Of a stretch of 13,019 bases of DNA, positions 1-6,226 are shown piece by piece; the stretch's first letter is position 1; every line of letters starts with the position of its first letter. Position numbers and translations under genes: made by a program. Origin of the DNA: an uncultured Bacilli bacterium (GTDB lineage: Bacteria > Bacillota_I > Bacilli_A > RF39 > UBA660); contig CAKORS010000028.1 of NCBI GenBank assembly GCA_934101605.1, forward strand, positions 1-13,019, read 5' to 3'. Below the pieces are notes generated by a model. It searched no databases. It was not told the DNA's origin and was given only the letters and a program-made list of their open reading frames with translations.

Positions 1-1106
1 GTGTGGGATATTTCTCTTCCTGATTTTTCCTCATATTCTTCAGGTTCTAAGGCTATGTTTGTATCGTATTCAAAATGATTGTTTTTTAAATAGTAATTAA
101 ATTCTTTTTTGAATTCCTTTGTCTTTTTATTAGTGAATTCGCACAATTTGTTATATTTATCAATAATCTTTTCATTTCTTTGTAAGATTTGTTGTTGCAT
201 ATAGCTTATAGCTTCTCCTAAAACTGTGAATGGAACATCTCTTATTTCTAATTTTTGTTTTAATACAGAAATGTCTTCTTTTGATAGTGGCTTTCCATGA
301 ACTGTATTTGTGTTTTCTAAAATTGAACCTTGCCCTAATACTGTTTTTATTTCTATGATTGAAGGTTTATCTTTCTTTTGTTTTGCTTTTGATATGGCAT
401 TATCTATTGCTTCAAGATCATTTCCATTAGTTACTAAATGTGTATCCCAATTCATTGCTTTAAATTTGGCAAGAACATTTTCTTTTAAAGTCAAGGATGT
501 GTCAGTATCTAATGTCATGTTATTTGAATCGTATAGCACTATTAACTTGCCTAAATTTAAGTTTCCTGCGATTGATGCTGCTTCCATAGCAACACCTTCC
601 ATAATATCTCCATCTCCACATAGACAGTAAGTAAAGTGATCAACTAGACTTTTATTTTTTCCATATAGATATCTATTATTCAAGAATTTTTCTCCGATTG
701 CTATTCCTACTGCCGATGCTATTCCTTGACCTAAAGGTCCTGTTCCAAAGTCTACTCCTGGTGTTACTGATAGTTCTGGATGTCCTGGAGTTTTCGATCC
801 TAATTTTCTAAAGTTTTGTAAATCTTCAATGGTTAGGTTAAAACCACTCATAAATAATGTTGCGTATAAAAGAGCTGAACCATGACCTGCCGACATTATA
901 AATCTATCTCTGTTATACCATTTATCATTATTGGCATCAAATACTAAATGTTTTGCATATACATCATATATTATTGGTGCGGCTGATAAAACGATGCCAG
1001 GATGTCCAGATCCTGCAGCATCAATCATATCGATTGCTAATGCTTTAATATTATTTATGGCTTTATAATCCATTTCATTAAATTTATTATTAGATATTAT
1101 TTTCAT
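1..1106 (-). CDS. tkt: transketolase, N-terminal part (runs off the window)
   Basis: Transketolase moves two-carbon ketol units between sugar phosphates in the cytoplasmic non-oxidative pentose phosphate pathway, using thiamine diphosphate. About 368 codons are visible, covering the whole diphosphate-binding domain and the start of the next. Diagnostic motifs are SGHPG (His35), SAGHGS (His75), GPLGQG at 123-128, and the cofactor/metal motif GDGD at 164-167 followed by a metal-ligand-type Asn195. SKTPGHPE near 104-111 is typical of bacterial transketolases. The ATG at 1106-1104 follows a strong GGAGGT Shine-Dalgarno (1111-1116), and an extended -10 lies just upstream. The gene stands behind the terminator of the tRNA cluster, so it is its own transcription unit. 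The C-terminal half is outside the window. No damage is seen in the visible part, and identification is secure. Confidence 0.95.
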   Translation of the reverse strand, partial: MKIISNNKFNEMDYKAINNIKALAIDMIDAAGSGHPGIVLSAAPIIYDVYAKHLVFDANNDKWYNRDRFIMSAGHGSALLYATLFMSGFNLTIEDLQNFRKLGSKTPGHPELSVTPGVDFGTGPLGQGIASAVGIAIGEKFLNNRYLYGKNKSLVDHFTYCLCGDGDIMEGVAMEAASIAGNLNLGKLIVLYDSNNMTLDTDTSLTLKENVLAKFKAMNWDTHLVTNGNDLEAIDNAISKAKQKKDKPSIIEIKTVLGQGSILENTNTVHGKPLSKEDISVLKQKLEIRDVPFTVLGEAISYMQQQILQRNEKIIDKYNKLCEFTNKKTKEFKKEFNYYLKNNHFEYDTNIALEPEEYEEKSGREISH

Positions 1107-1124
1107 ATATACCTCCGTAAGTTT

Positions 1125-1133
1125 ATTATATCA
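1125..1133 (-). promoter_or_regulatory. extended -10 promoter of transketolase
   Basis: On the minus strand TGATATAAT gives a TGn-extended consensus -10 (TATAAT at 1130-1125). No good -35 hexamer is seen 16-18 nt upstream, which the TG extension can compensate for. The -10 ends 18 nt before the ATG, so the transcript would start just ahead of the GGAGGT. Confidence 0.6.
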
Positions 1134-1194
1134 CATATTTTATGAAGCTCGTATATTTATTGTTTTAGGCTTTTGATTTTTTTAATTTTGACAA

Positions 1195-1219
1195 TAAAAA
1201 AACTAGATATTATCTAGTT
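1195..1219 (-). terminator. intrinsic terminator of the tRNA cluster
   Basis: A perfect 8-bp stem (AACTAGAT, loop AAT, ATCTAGTT in the minus sense; arms 1212-1219 and 1201-1208) is followed by a run of T. It lies about 30 nt past the 3' end of tRNA-Phe and closes the tRNA transcription unit before the transketolase promoter. Confidence 0.85.
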
Positions 1220-1249
1220 ATCTTTTTACAAAACCCATTACATAAAAAC

Positions 1250-1325
1250 TGGTGGCTACAGTTGGAATCGAACCAACGACACAAGGATTTTCAGTCCTTT
1301 GCTCTACCGACTGAGCTATGCAGCC
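1250..1325 (-). tRNA. tRNA-Phe (anticodon GAA), CCA encoded
   Basis: The 76-nt cloverleaf has acceptor GGCTGCA/TGTAGCC, the anticodon loop CTGAAAA reading GAA, a standard TTCGATT T-loop, and a genomically encoded CCA. It is the last tRNA of the ten-gene unit and is followed by the terminator. Confidence 0.95.
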
Positions 1326-1334
1326 AATTAAAAA

Positions 1335-1410
1335 TGGCGGTTCCGACGGGACTTGAACCCGCGATCTTCTGCGTGACAGGCAGACGTGATAACCACTACA
1401 CCACGGAACC
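1335..1410 (-). tRNA. tRNA-Asp (anticodon GTC), CCA encoded
   Basis: A 76-nt cloverleaf with acceptor GGTTCCG/CGGAACC, discriminator G and anticodon loop CTGTCAC reading GTC. The 3' CCA is encoded. Only two bases separate it from the preceding initiator tRNA gene. Confidence 0.95.
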
Positions 1411-1412
1411 AT

Positions 1413-1489
<77 letters not shown>

Positions 1490-1504
1490 ATATAAATATA
1501 AAAA

Positions 1505-1595
1505 TGGCGGAGGAAAAGGGATTCGAACCCCTGCGCCGTCGCCGACCTCCTGGTTTTCAAGACCAGTCCCTTCAACCAGACTTGGGTATTCCTCC
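1505..1595 (-). tRNA. tRNA-Ser (anticodon TGA), CCA encoded
   Basis: A 91-nt class II tRNA with a long variable arm, acceptor GGAGGAA/TTCCTCC, discriminator G and anticodon loop CTTGAAA reading TGA. CCA is encoded. Confidence 0.95.
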
Positions 1596-1602
1596 AATTA
1601 GT

Positions 1603-1691
1603 TGGTGCCTAAGGCCGGACTTGAACCGGCACGAGGGTTGAGCCTCGCAGGATTTTAAGTCCTGTGCGTCTACCTATTCCGCCACTCAGGC
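1603..1691 (-). tRNA. tRNA-Leu (anticodon TAA), CCA encoded
   Basis: An 89-nt class II tRNA with a long variable arm, acceptor GCCTGAG/CTTAGGC (one G-T pair), anticodon loop CTTAAAA reading TAA, and an encoded CCA. Confidence 0.95.
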
Positions 1692-1714
1692 ATTACTATT
1701 ATAAAAAAAATAAA

Positions 1715-1790
1715 TGGTGTCCCGCAGCAGATTCGAACTGCTGACCCTTTGATTAAAAGTCAAATGCTCTACCGGCTGAGCTAGCGGGAC
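1715..1790 (-). tRNA. tRNA-Lys (anticodon TTT), CCA encoded
   Basis: A 76-nt cloverleaf with acceptor GTCCCGC/GCGGGAC, anticodon loop CTTTTAA reading TTT, and encoded CCA. A second lysine isoacceptor (CTT) is at 12801. Confidence 0.95.
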
Positions 1791-1805
1791 GTTAAAATAA
1801 TTAAG

Positions 1806-1880
1806 TGGCTGCCTCGGCTAGATTCGAACTAGCGAATGCAAGAGTCAAAGTCTTGTGCCTTACCGCTTGGCTACGAGGCA
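1806..1880 (-). tRNA. tRNA-Gln (anticodon TTG), CCA encoded
   Basis: A 75-nt cloverleaf with acceptor TGCCTCG/CGAGGCA, discriminator G, anticodon loop CTTTGAC reading TTG, and encoded CCA. A weak U1-A72 closing pair is typical of tRNA-Gln. Confidence 0.95.
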
Positions 1881-1888
1881 ATATCAAG

Positions 1889-1972
1889 TGGTGGAGGAAC
1901 ATGGATTTGAACCATGGAACCCTAAGGAACAGATTTACAGTCTGCCGCGTTTGACCACTTCGCTATTCCTCC
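1889..1972 (-). tRNA. tRNA-Tyr (anticodon GTA), CCA encoded
   Basis: An 84-nt class II tRNA with the long variable arm found in bacterial tRNA-Tyr, acceptor GGAGGAA/TTCCTCC, anticodon loop CTGTAAA reading GTA, and encoded CCA. Confidence 0.95.
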
Positions 1973-1982
1973 AAAAAATAAA

Positions 1983-2058
<76 letters not shown>

Positions 2059-2068
2059 AAACAATCAA

Positions 2069-2145
2069 TGGTGGACGATGAGAGACTCGAACTCCCGACC
2101 CTCTGCTTGTAAGGCAGATGCTCTAACCAACTGAGCTAATCGTCC
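2069..2145 (-). tRNA. tRNA-Val (anticodon TAC), CCA encoded
   Basis: A 77-nt cloverleaf with acceptor GGACGAT/ATCGTCC, anticodon loop CTTACAA reading TAC, and encoded CCA. It is the first tRNA of the cluster, directly downstream of the promoter. Confidence 0.95.
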
Positions 2146-2167
2146 ATAAATACCGCTGACGTTATTA

Positions 2168-2196
2168 AATATAACTTATATTCAATCTTTTGTCAA
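2168..2196 (-). promoter_or_regulatory. promoter of the tRNA cluster
   Basis: On the minus strand a perfect -35 TTGACA (2196-2191) and a -10 TATATT (2173-2168) are separated by 17 nt, about 22 nt before the mature 5' end of tRNA-Val. It is the best sigma-A match in the window, fitting strong stable-RNA transcription. Confidence 0.85.
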
Positions 2197-2225
2197 TATA
2201 ATTATTAAATTTTTTTGATTTTATT

Positions 2226-2552
2226 TTATATTTTTTCTTTAATCCAACTTTCAAGCTTTTCTTCTAAGGGTTTAAAACCCTCTCCTATTTCTTTAAAATC
2301 TTTATTCAAATTCTTTTTACTCAATTTTAATTTTTTATTTTCATAATCAATATCTATTATTTCTGCTTCTATTTCATCACCTATTTTTGCAAAGTCATTA
2401 GGATCTTTAACAAAGGCTTTTGATATTTCAGATATATGAATTAAGCCTGTATAGTCTCCTACACTCACAAATATACCGTATTTTTCTATACCTGTTACTA
2501 TTCCTGTTACTAGTTCGTTTTTTTGATACTTATGCACTATAACCACATCCAT
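2226..2552 (-). CDS. small S1-domain RNA-binding protein (GSP13/YugI/CvfD type)
   Basis: A 108-residue cytoplasmic protein with a single S1 (OB-fold) RNA-binding domain at about residues 11-80. The pattern VTGIVTGIEKYGIFVSV, then GLIHISEIS, then a long loop ending in KIGDEIEAEIIDID, is the core of the GSP13/YugI family. Those proteins bind RNA or ribosomes and act post-transcriptionally, and a similar role is inferred here. The tail beyond residue 85 is charged. The start is uncertain. The frame extends to a TTG at 2588, but that codon lies in a likely -35 box. I use the ATG at 2552-2550; a GTG at 2537-2535 would restore the leader length of neighbouring genes. No terminator separates it from the tRNA promoter, so readthrough is possible. 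It diverges from the Nfu gene. Confidence 0.85.
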   Translation of the reverse strand: MDVVIVHKYQKNELVTGIVTGIEKYGIFVSVGDYTGLIHISEISKAFVKDPNDFAKIGDEIEAEIIDIDYENKKLKLSKKNLNKDFKEIGEGFKPLEEKLESWIKEKI

Positions 2553-2558
2553 ATGTCT

Positions 2559-2588
2559 ATTATATATCTTTTTACTTGGTTTTTTCAA
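2559..2588 (-). promoter_or_regulatory. promoter of the S1-domain gene
   Basis: Minus-strand TTGAAA (2588-2583), an 18-nt spacer and TATAAT (2564-2559). The -10 ends only 6 nt before the ATG at 2552, so the message is either leaderless or begins translation at the GTG further in. Confidence 0.6.
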
Positions 2589-2593
2589 GCTTA

Positions 2594-2622
2594 TTTACAT
2601 TTTGAAAATTATTTTATATAAT
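2594..2622 (+). promoter_or_regulatory. promoter of the Nfu gene
   Basis: TTTACA (2594-2599), a 17-nt spacer and TATAAT (2617-2622), 15 nt before the ATG. It lies back to back with the S1-gene promoter; the two -35 boxes are 5 bp apart. Confidence 0.7.
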
Positions 2623-2637
2623 TTAGGTGGTGATTTT

Positions 2638-2862
2638 ATGGAAGAAAAAGTAATTGATGTTATTAATGATTTAAGACCATTTCTTATGAATGATGGTGGA
2701 AATATTGAATTTGTTAAAATTGAGGACGGTATATTATATATTTTATTACAAGGTGCTTGTGCAAATTGTGCTATGCAAGATTTTACCTTAAAAGATGGTA
2801 TTGAAAGAATAATAATAGAAAAAGTTCCTGAAATAAAAGAAGTTAGATTATATCAAGAGTAA
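2638..2862 (+). CDS. stand-alone NifU C-terminal (Nfu) domain, Fe-S cluster scaffold/carrier
   Basis: A 74-residue Nfu domain that assembles or delivers [4Fe-4S] clusters to apoproteins in the cytoplasm, binding the cluster across a dimer. Family signatures are visible: an N-terminal helix leading into RPFLMNDGGNIEF (about 13-25), the beta hairpin with GDG-type turn, and the cluster-binding motif GACANC with Cys41-x-x-Cys44. The C-terminal VPEIKEV is typical. The frame is open upstream to a TTG at 2602, but that region holds the promoter. The ATG at 2638 has a GGTGG/GGTGA Shine-Dalgarno at 2626-2633. Its last 10 nt overlap, tail to tail, the end of the kinase-like gene on the other strand. 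The length is normal for single-domain Nfu proteins of Firmicutes. Confidence 0.92.
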   Translation: MEEKVIDVINDLRPFLMNDGGNIEFVKIEDGILYILLQGACANCAMQDFTLKDGIERIIIEKVPEIKEVRLYQE

Positions 2863-3764
2863 TTTACTATCCAGTTTATAATAGGAATATTTAAATGTTT
2901 GTATTTTGAAAATATTAGTTTTAATAGAAAGCTAATATTTTTTCTTTTGTCTATAATATCTTTTATGTTTTCTTCTTTTATTTCTTTTTTTATTATTTGT
3001 TCATAGATATCAAAGTAATATGAAGCAAATAATATTCTACAAATTAATGCTATTATTGTTTCTTTACTATTATTATTTATTGTTATATATTCATTTAATT
3101 TATCTTCTGTATAGTTTTTATTCATTACATAGTCTTTTAAATATTCGCCTATATCTCTTTCTTTGAAATCAATTACTAGATTTAATGGATTATAAAATTC
3201 ATATAGATCTGTATTTACATTTAATCTTAAGTGAGATACTACTTTTGGTAATTTATCATCTTCTAAATTATCGTTAAAATAACTTATCGCGTTTTCAGAT
3301 AGGCCTATATAATAAGGCATACTTTCATTGATTAATGGGTATTTATTTTTTATTTCTTTAAATTCATATTCATAATAATCTATTTTTTCTTCCCAAAGTT
3401 TGGGCCAATTGGGTTTATTTAATTCTACCGTTATACTTTCTTCTTTAGGTATATAATTAAATTGTTTTATATCGTTAAAACTTATTATTCTATTGTTTAT
3501 TTTAGGCATTATCATAAGCACATAATTATCTTGATTATTCTCAAATAGAATTGTATTGAATTTTGTCGGAATTATTTGGAATGTTGGATATCCAAACTCT
3601 ATCATTTCTTGGTTTAATTTGTATATTGATAAAGCTTCATTTATGTTTCTATTATATTTTTCTATAACATAGTTGTTGTTGTTATGAGAGAAATAGTATT
3701 TATTTTTTATTTTTTTTATTTCTGATATATTTATGTTATAAAAATATATTAAGCTATTTTCCAT
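2853..3764 (-). CDS. CotS/aminoglycoside-phosphotransferase-like kinase-fold protein, probably a pseudokinase
   Basis: A 303-residue soluble protein whose layout follows CotS/YsxE and other APH-fold kinases. It has an N-lobe with NYVIEKY (Lys36 as candidate ATP-lysine), IIPTKFNT at 64-71, a hinge-like VLMIMPKIN (82-90), a Trp-rich segment WPKLWEEKIDYYE, then a C-lobe with KVVSHLRLNVN (175-184) and VIDFKE (197-202). In active relatives the first C-lobe motif is HxDxxxxN; here His178 is kept but the Asp position is Arg180, so catalysis is doubtful. Asp199 of the metal-binding motif remains. Firmicutes relatives include spore coat proteins, and YunB lies nearby. The ATG at 3764 with GGTGA (3774-3770) is preferred. 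A longer frame to 3875 would run through a terminator and into the previous gene. Function is inferred from fold only. Confidence 0.65.
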   Translation of the reverse strand: MENSLIYFYNINISEIKKIKNKYYFSHNNNNYVIEKYNRNINEALSIYKLNQEMIEFGYPTFQIIPTKFNTILFENNQDNYVLMIMPKINNRIISFNDIKQFNYIPKEESITVELNKPNWPKLWEEKIDYYEYEFKEIKNKYPLINESMPYYIGLSENAISYFNDNLEDDKLPKVVSHLRLNVNTDLYEFYNPLNLVIDFKERDIGEYLKDYVMNKNYTEDKLNEYITINNNSKETIIALICRILFASYYFDIYEQIIKKEIKEENIKDIIDKRKNISFLLKLIFSKYKHLNIPIINWIVNYS

Positions 3765-3779
3765 ATAATTCACCAGTAA

Positions 3780-3808
3780 ATTATATTCTATTTTTATTTT
3801 TATATGAA
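3780..3808 (-). promoter_or_regulatory. promoter of the kinase-like gene
   Basis: Minus-strand TTCATA (3808-3803), 17 nt, TATAAT (3785-3780), ending 15 nt before the ATG. The weak -35 overlaps the T-run of the preceding terminator. Confidence 0.55.
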
Positions 3809-3829
3809 AAAAAGAGCTATGCAGCTCTT
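3807..3829 (-). terminator. intrinsic terminator after the coiled-coil gene
   Basis: A 7-bp stem AAGAGCT/AGCTCTT (arms 3823-3829 and 3812-3818, loop GCAT in the minus sense) followed by a T-run. The coiled-coil gene's TAG stop (3819-3817) lies in the loop and 3' arm. Confidence 0.85.
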
Positions 3830-4896
3830 CTATATCCTGTTTCTTCTCTGGCATATGCAAATGCGTCATATCCATTTTCTGCTTCTTGGAATTTGTTTAA
3901 TGCAACACTTTCTGATGGTTGTTCTTTTGTCAATTCTTCATCTGATGTTTCCAATGTTTTTAGCACTTGTGCATATTGTTTTAATTCTTCTGCGGCAGCT
4001 TGTTCTGCTGCTGTTTGAGTCTTTAATGATGCTTGATATCTTGCTTCTATATCCATTTTTTCTTTTTTAGCTTGATCAACTCTTCTTGCTGGAACTAAAG
4101 CATCTAATCCTTCTTTTGATGTTTCATATTTTAATGTTTCTAATTTATTTTTCTTTAATTCTGTTTCATTTTTTTGTTTTTCTAAATTTACTTCTTTTTC
4201 TCCTGTTTCGTTAATAGTCTCTTCAGTTTGGCTAATTGCTGTTTCTATAACGCTAATAGTGTTTTTTATTCCATCAATTGATAAACGAGAAATATCTTGC
4301 ATATCTGGATCTGAATTCATTGTTTCTATATTTAATTCTGATTTCTTATCATTTAGTTTACCTTTTAGTTTTTCCAAACGATTTGTAAGCTCTTTTTTTG
4401 TTGAATCACATTCTTTTATGTTTTCTAAAAGCTGTTTTATGATTCTATTGCAATTTTCTATTTCTTCTCCGATTAATTTACATTTATAAATATAAGCCTC
4501 TTGGAACTTGGCTGCTACAGTGCCTGGATCTGTTTGTTGACTGATTAATGCAGCATAATAGTTGTTATTACTATTTTGTTTTGGTGTATTAATAACATTA
4601 ATAATCGGTTTGTCTTTTACTTGTTTCATTTCGTCAACTGGCTTTATTTCTTCAACAAATTTTGGTTCTTCATATATAGGTTTTATTTCTTCTTTTATTT
4701 CAGGAACGTTAACCTCTTCTTTTGCTTCTATAGATTGTGGTATTTCTTCTTTATCATTTTCTATTACTTTAGAGTTTGCAATTATAGAAATATTTTTAAA
4801 ATCCTCGCTTTTTGTTTTAATTCTTTTAGGACTATTTAGTTCACTTGCTACCCCTTTATTTTCTACTATTGTTATATTGTCTAATATATTTTCCAT
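3817..4896 (-). CDS. coiled-coil protein of unknown function
   Basis: A 359-residue, highly charged protein with no signal peptide or membrane segment, so probably cytoplasmic. I do not recognise a family. Residues 1-105 look disordered and carry a loose EEIKP/EEPK repeat (about 67-92). After NNYYAALISQQTDPGTVAAKF (111-131), residues 132-320 form long heptad-rich helices with polar breaks near 195-205 and 265-275, ending in an Ala/Glu/Gln-rich stretch (295-310). The C-terminus is NGYDAFAYAREETGYRRAA. The GTVAAKFQEAYIYKCK region is faintly like the long-helix segments of secretion substrates, but this is not strong enough to name. The start has a strong AAGGAGGAG site beginning at the stop of the DUF1292 gene, so the two are co-transcribed and likely coupled. 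A terminator overlaps its stop codon. Confidence 0.75.
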   Translation of the reverse strand: MENILDNITIVENKGVASELNSPKRIKTKSEDFKNISIIANSKVIENDKEEIPQSIEAKEEVNVPEIKEEIKPIYEEPKFVEEIKPVDEMKQVKDKPIINVINTPKQNSNNNYYAALISQQTDPGTVAAKFQEAYIYKCKLIGEEIENCNRIIKQLLENIKECDSTKKELTNRLEKLKGKLNDKKSELNIETMNSDPDMQDISRLSIDGIKNTISVIETAISQTEETINETGEKEVNLEKQKNETELKKNKLETLKYETSKEGLDALVPARRVDQAKKEKMDIEARYQASLKTQTAAEQAAAEELKQYAQVLKTLETSDEELTKEQPSESVALNKFQEAENGYDAFAYAREETGYRRAA

Positions 4897-4909
4897 ATTA
4901 AGCTCCTCC

Positions 4910-5176
4910 TTAGTTTTCTCCTTTAGCTAGTGCTCGTAGAACTTCTTTGATTTTTACCCATTCTTCATCTGAAGAAACTCCTACAAATTTATTTCCTGTT
5001 GCATCTTTAATTATTTCTGTAACGTAAATTGTTACATTTCCATTTTCATCAATTTCATTTTTTGTATAAACTACATATTCTTTTTTTGTATCATTAAATT
5101 GAAAGCTTATTACTTCTTCAACATCTTCTTTTGTTCCGTCAGCTTTGTTAATAGTTAAGATTTTTTTATCTTTCAT
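4910..5176 (-). CDS. DUF1292 family protein (YrzB-like)
   Basis: An 88-residue cytoplasmic protein with the DUF1292 pattern. It has a beta-rich core (FQFNDTKKEYVVYTKNEI, then NVTIYVTEI), followed by the diagnostic SSDEEWVKIKEVLRAL helix at 68-83. The B. subtilis relative YrzB ends with a similar DEEWDMIEETL motif. The molecular role of the family is not known to me. The ATG at 5176 is preceded by AGGAGGG, and a consensus promoter lies upstream. It is the first gene of a two-gene unit with the coiled-coil protein; its TAA (4912-4910) forms the beginning of the next gene's Shine-Dalgarno. In better-known Firmicutes DUF1292 genes sit beside yrrK/ruvX and alaS, so this placement is different. Confidence 0.85.
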   Translation of the reverse strand: MKDKKILTINKADGTKEDVEEVISFQFNDTKKEYVVYTKNEIDENGNVTIYVTEIIKDATGNKFVGVSSDEEWVKIKEVLRALAKGEN

Positions 5177-5203
5177 ACTAACCCTCCTATATTCTATAAG
5201 GAG

Positions 5204-5232
5204 ATTGTATCACAAAAAAAAAGCAATTTCAA
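5204..5232 (-). promoter_or_regulatory. promoter of the DUF1292/coiled-coil operon
   Basis: Minus-strand TTGAAA (5232-5227), a 17-nt spacer, and TACAAT (5209-5204) with a TG one base upstream (TGATACAAT). The -35 lies inside the yutD terminator hairpin and the spacer is largely that terminator's T-run. Confidence 0.75.
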
Positions 5233-5241
5233 CAATTACTT
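5214..5241 (-). terminator. intrinsic terminator of yutD
   Basis: Minus-strand AAGTAATT, loop GTTGA, AATTGCTT (one G-T pair; arms 5241-5234 and 5228-5221) followed by an uninterrupted run of T (5220-5214). The yutD stop TAA (5238-5236) is inside the first arm. Confidence 0.65.
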
Positions 5242-5511
5242 ACACTTTTTTAATAAAAACCATTTGCATCCATAGGCACAATAATCTTTGATATATTTAT
5301 CTAAATATTTTACGTCATTTATTTCTTTAGTTGCTTTTCCACCTGTTTCATTAAACCCTTTTAGTCTTATTTTGTTATATGAAACATCTCCAAAAATATA
5401 ATCATAATCATAAAAATATTCTGTTATTTTTTCATTTATTATTTCATCAGTTATTGTGTCTTTATCGCCTTTTACAAATTTATATTCTGTTTCATTTATT
5501 ATATATTTCAT
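5236..5511 (-). CDS. yutD: YutD family protein
   Basis: A 91-residue cytoplasmic protein of the YutD family, conserved in Bacilli but of unclear function. The family core is plain: YDYDYIFGDVSYNKIRLKGF (about 37-56), then a C-terminal helix YLDKYIKDYC and the ending CAYGCKWFLLKK with a paired Cys-x3-Cys. There is no signal or membrane segment. The start is ambiguous: GTG (5520), ATG (5517) and ATG (5511) are in frame within 10 nt. I choose 5511, because GTGATG directly before it can act as a GGTGA-like Shine-Dalgarno and the -10 then lies 15 nt upstream as in neighbouring genes. The -35 box overlaps the stop of yunB. Confidence 0.85.
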   Translation of the reverse strand: MKYIINETEYKFVKGDKDTITDEIINEKITEYFYDYDYIFGDVSYNKIRLKGFNETGGKATKEINDVKYLDKYIKDYCAYGCKWFLLKKCK

Positions 5512-5526
5512 ATTCATCACATCTAA

Positions 5527-5555
5527 AATATAACAAAATTAGAATGTTAAGTCAA
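5527..5555 (-). promoter_or_regulatory. promoter of yutD
   Basis: Minus-strand TTGACT (5555-5550), 17 nt, TATATT (5532-5527). The TGA stop of yunB (5554-5552) lies within the -35 hexamer. The predicted transcript start is within a few bases of the GTG/ATG candidates. Confidence 0.75.
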
Positions 5556-6181
5556 TCGTTTTTATATGTTCCGAAGTAATATGGAATACTTGTATTCATG
5601 ATTTTATATGATATAGGAATATCGTTTGAAATTGTTACTGTCTTTGTGGTTATTGGCAAGAGTATTTTTACCTTAACTATTACTTCTACTATTATTTCTA
5701 TTAATGCATTATTTAGTCCATAATTTTTAACATTTGATTTTATGTTGGTTAATGACGATCCTACTAAAGTTAATTTAATTGGAATTTGTGGCCCTAAGTT
5801 ATTAAATAAAATATTATTGGTAATAATTCCTAAAGGAACTGTTATTTTATTTTTTTTAAAATTATCTTTTATATTTTTATCTATTTGATTAGATAGTTTA
5901 TCTAAATATTTATTTATATAGTTTGTATTGTAATCAACCATTTCTATTTCATCGTTACTGTTTTTTGTTATTCTATATAGGTTATTTTCGTCATCTATTT
6001 CTAGGGTGTCATTTATTATTTTTGACGCTATTAATTCTGCTTCTGTTGTGGCATAATTTAAAATTAATTTATTTCCATTGTTTAACATTTTTATTATTGT
6101 AACTATAATAAAGACAATAATAAATACTATGAATATTTTGTTAAATTTTTTACTATTTTTATTTTTAAGTTTCATTCTCAT
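5552..6181 (-). CDS. yunB: sporulation protein YunB family
   Basis: A 209-residue membrane protein with a Lys/Asn-rich N-terminus, one transmembrane helix at about 15-34 and an extracytoplasmic domain. The C-terminal half shows the YunB signature: VPLGIITNNILFNNLGPQIP (about 114-133), GSSLTNIKSNVKNYGLNNALIEI, then VKVKILLPITTKTVTISNDIPIS and the ending PYYFG. In B. subtilis YunB is made in the mother cell under sigma-E and is needed after engulfment; this copy is shorter than the roughly 250-residue relative. The gene follows a terminator, yet I see no sigma-A promoter in the 34-nt gap. That would fit alternative-sigma control, but this is inference. The start may be ATG 6181 or ATG 6175; the Shine-Dalgarno is weak for both. 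Confidence 0.85.
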   Translation of the reverse strand: MRMKLKNKNSKKFNKIFIVFIIVFIIVTIIKMLNNGNKLILNYATTEAELIASKIINDTLEIDDENNLYRITKNSNDEIEMVDYNTNYINKYLDKLSNQIDKNIKDNFKKNKITVPLGIITNNILFNNLGPQIPIKLTLVGSSLTNIKSNVKNYGLNNALIEIIVEVIVKVKILLPITTKTVTISNDIPISYKIMNTSIPYYFGTYKND

Positions 6182-6205
6182 ACTTAAATTTATTATTTAA
6201 GACAT

Positions 6206-6226
6206 AAAAAAAGCACTATAAAGTGC
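6206..6226 (-). terminator. intrinsic terminator after the tail-anchored protein gene
   Basis: Minus-strand GCACT, loop TTAT, AGTGC and seven T (arms 6226-6222 and 6217-6213). The gene's last codons and its TAG stop (6218-6216) lie inside the hairpin. Confidence 0.85.

Noticed and set aside
310..630. 106-codon plus-strand open frame
   Set aside because: It is antisense to transketolase codons whose motifs are intact; no Shine-Dalgarno or recognisable protein.
3765..3875. Upstream extension of the kinase-like gene to 3875
   Set aside because: It would cross the coiled-coil gene's terminator and overlap its end; ATG 3764 has a GGTGA site and promoter placed as in neighbouring genes.
4562..4930. 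Hydrophobic plus-strand open frames antisense to the coiled-coil gene (also 3804-4070, 4259-4489)
   Set aside because: Hydrophobic Phe/Leu/Ser-rich peptides are expected opposite Lys/Glu-rich coding sequence; no start signals.
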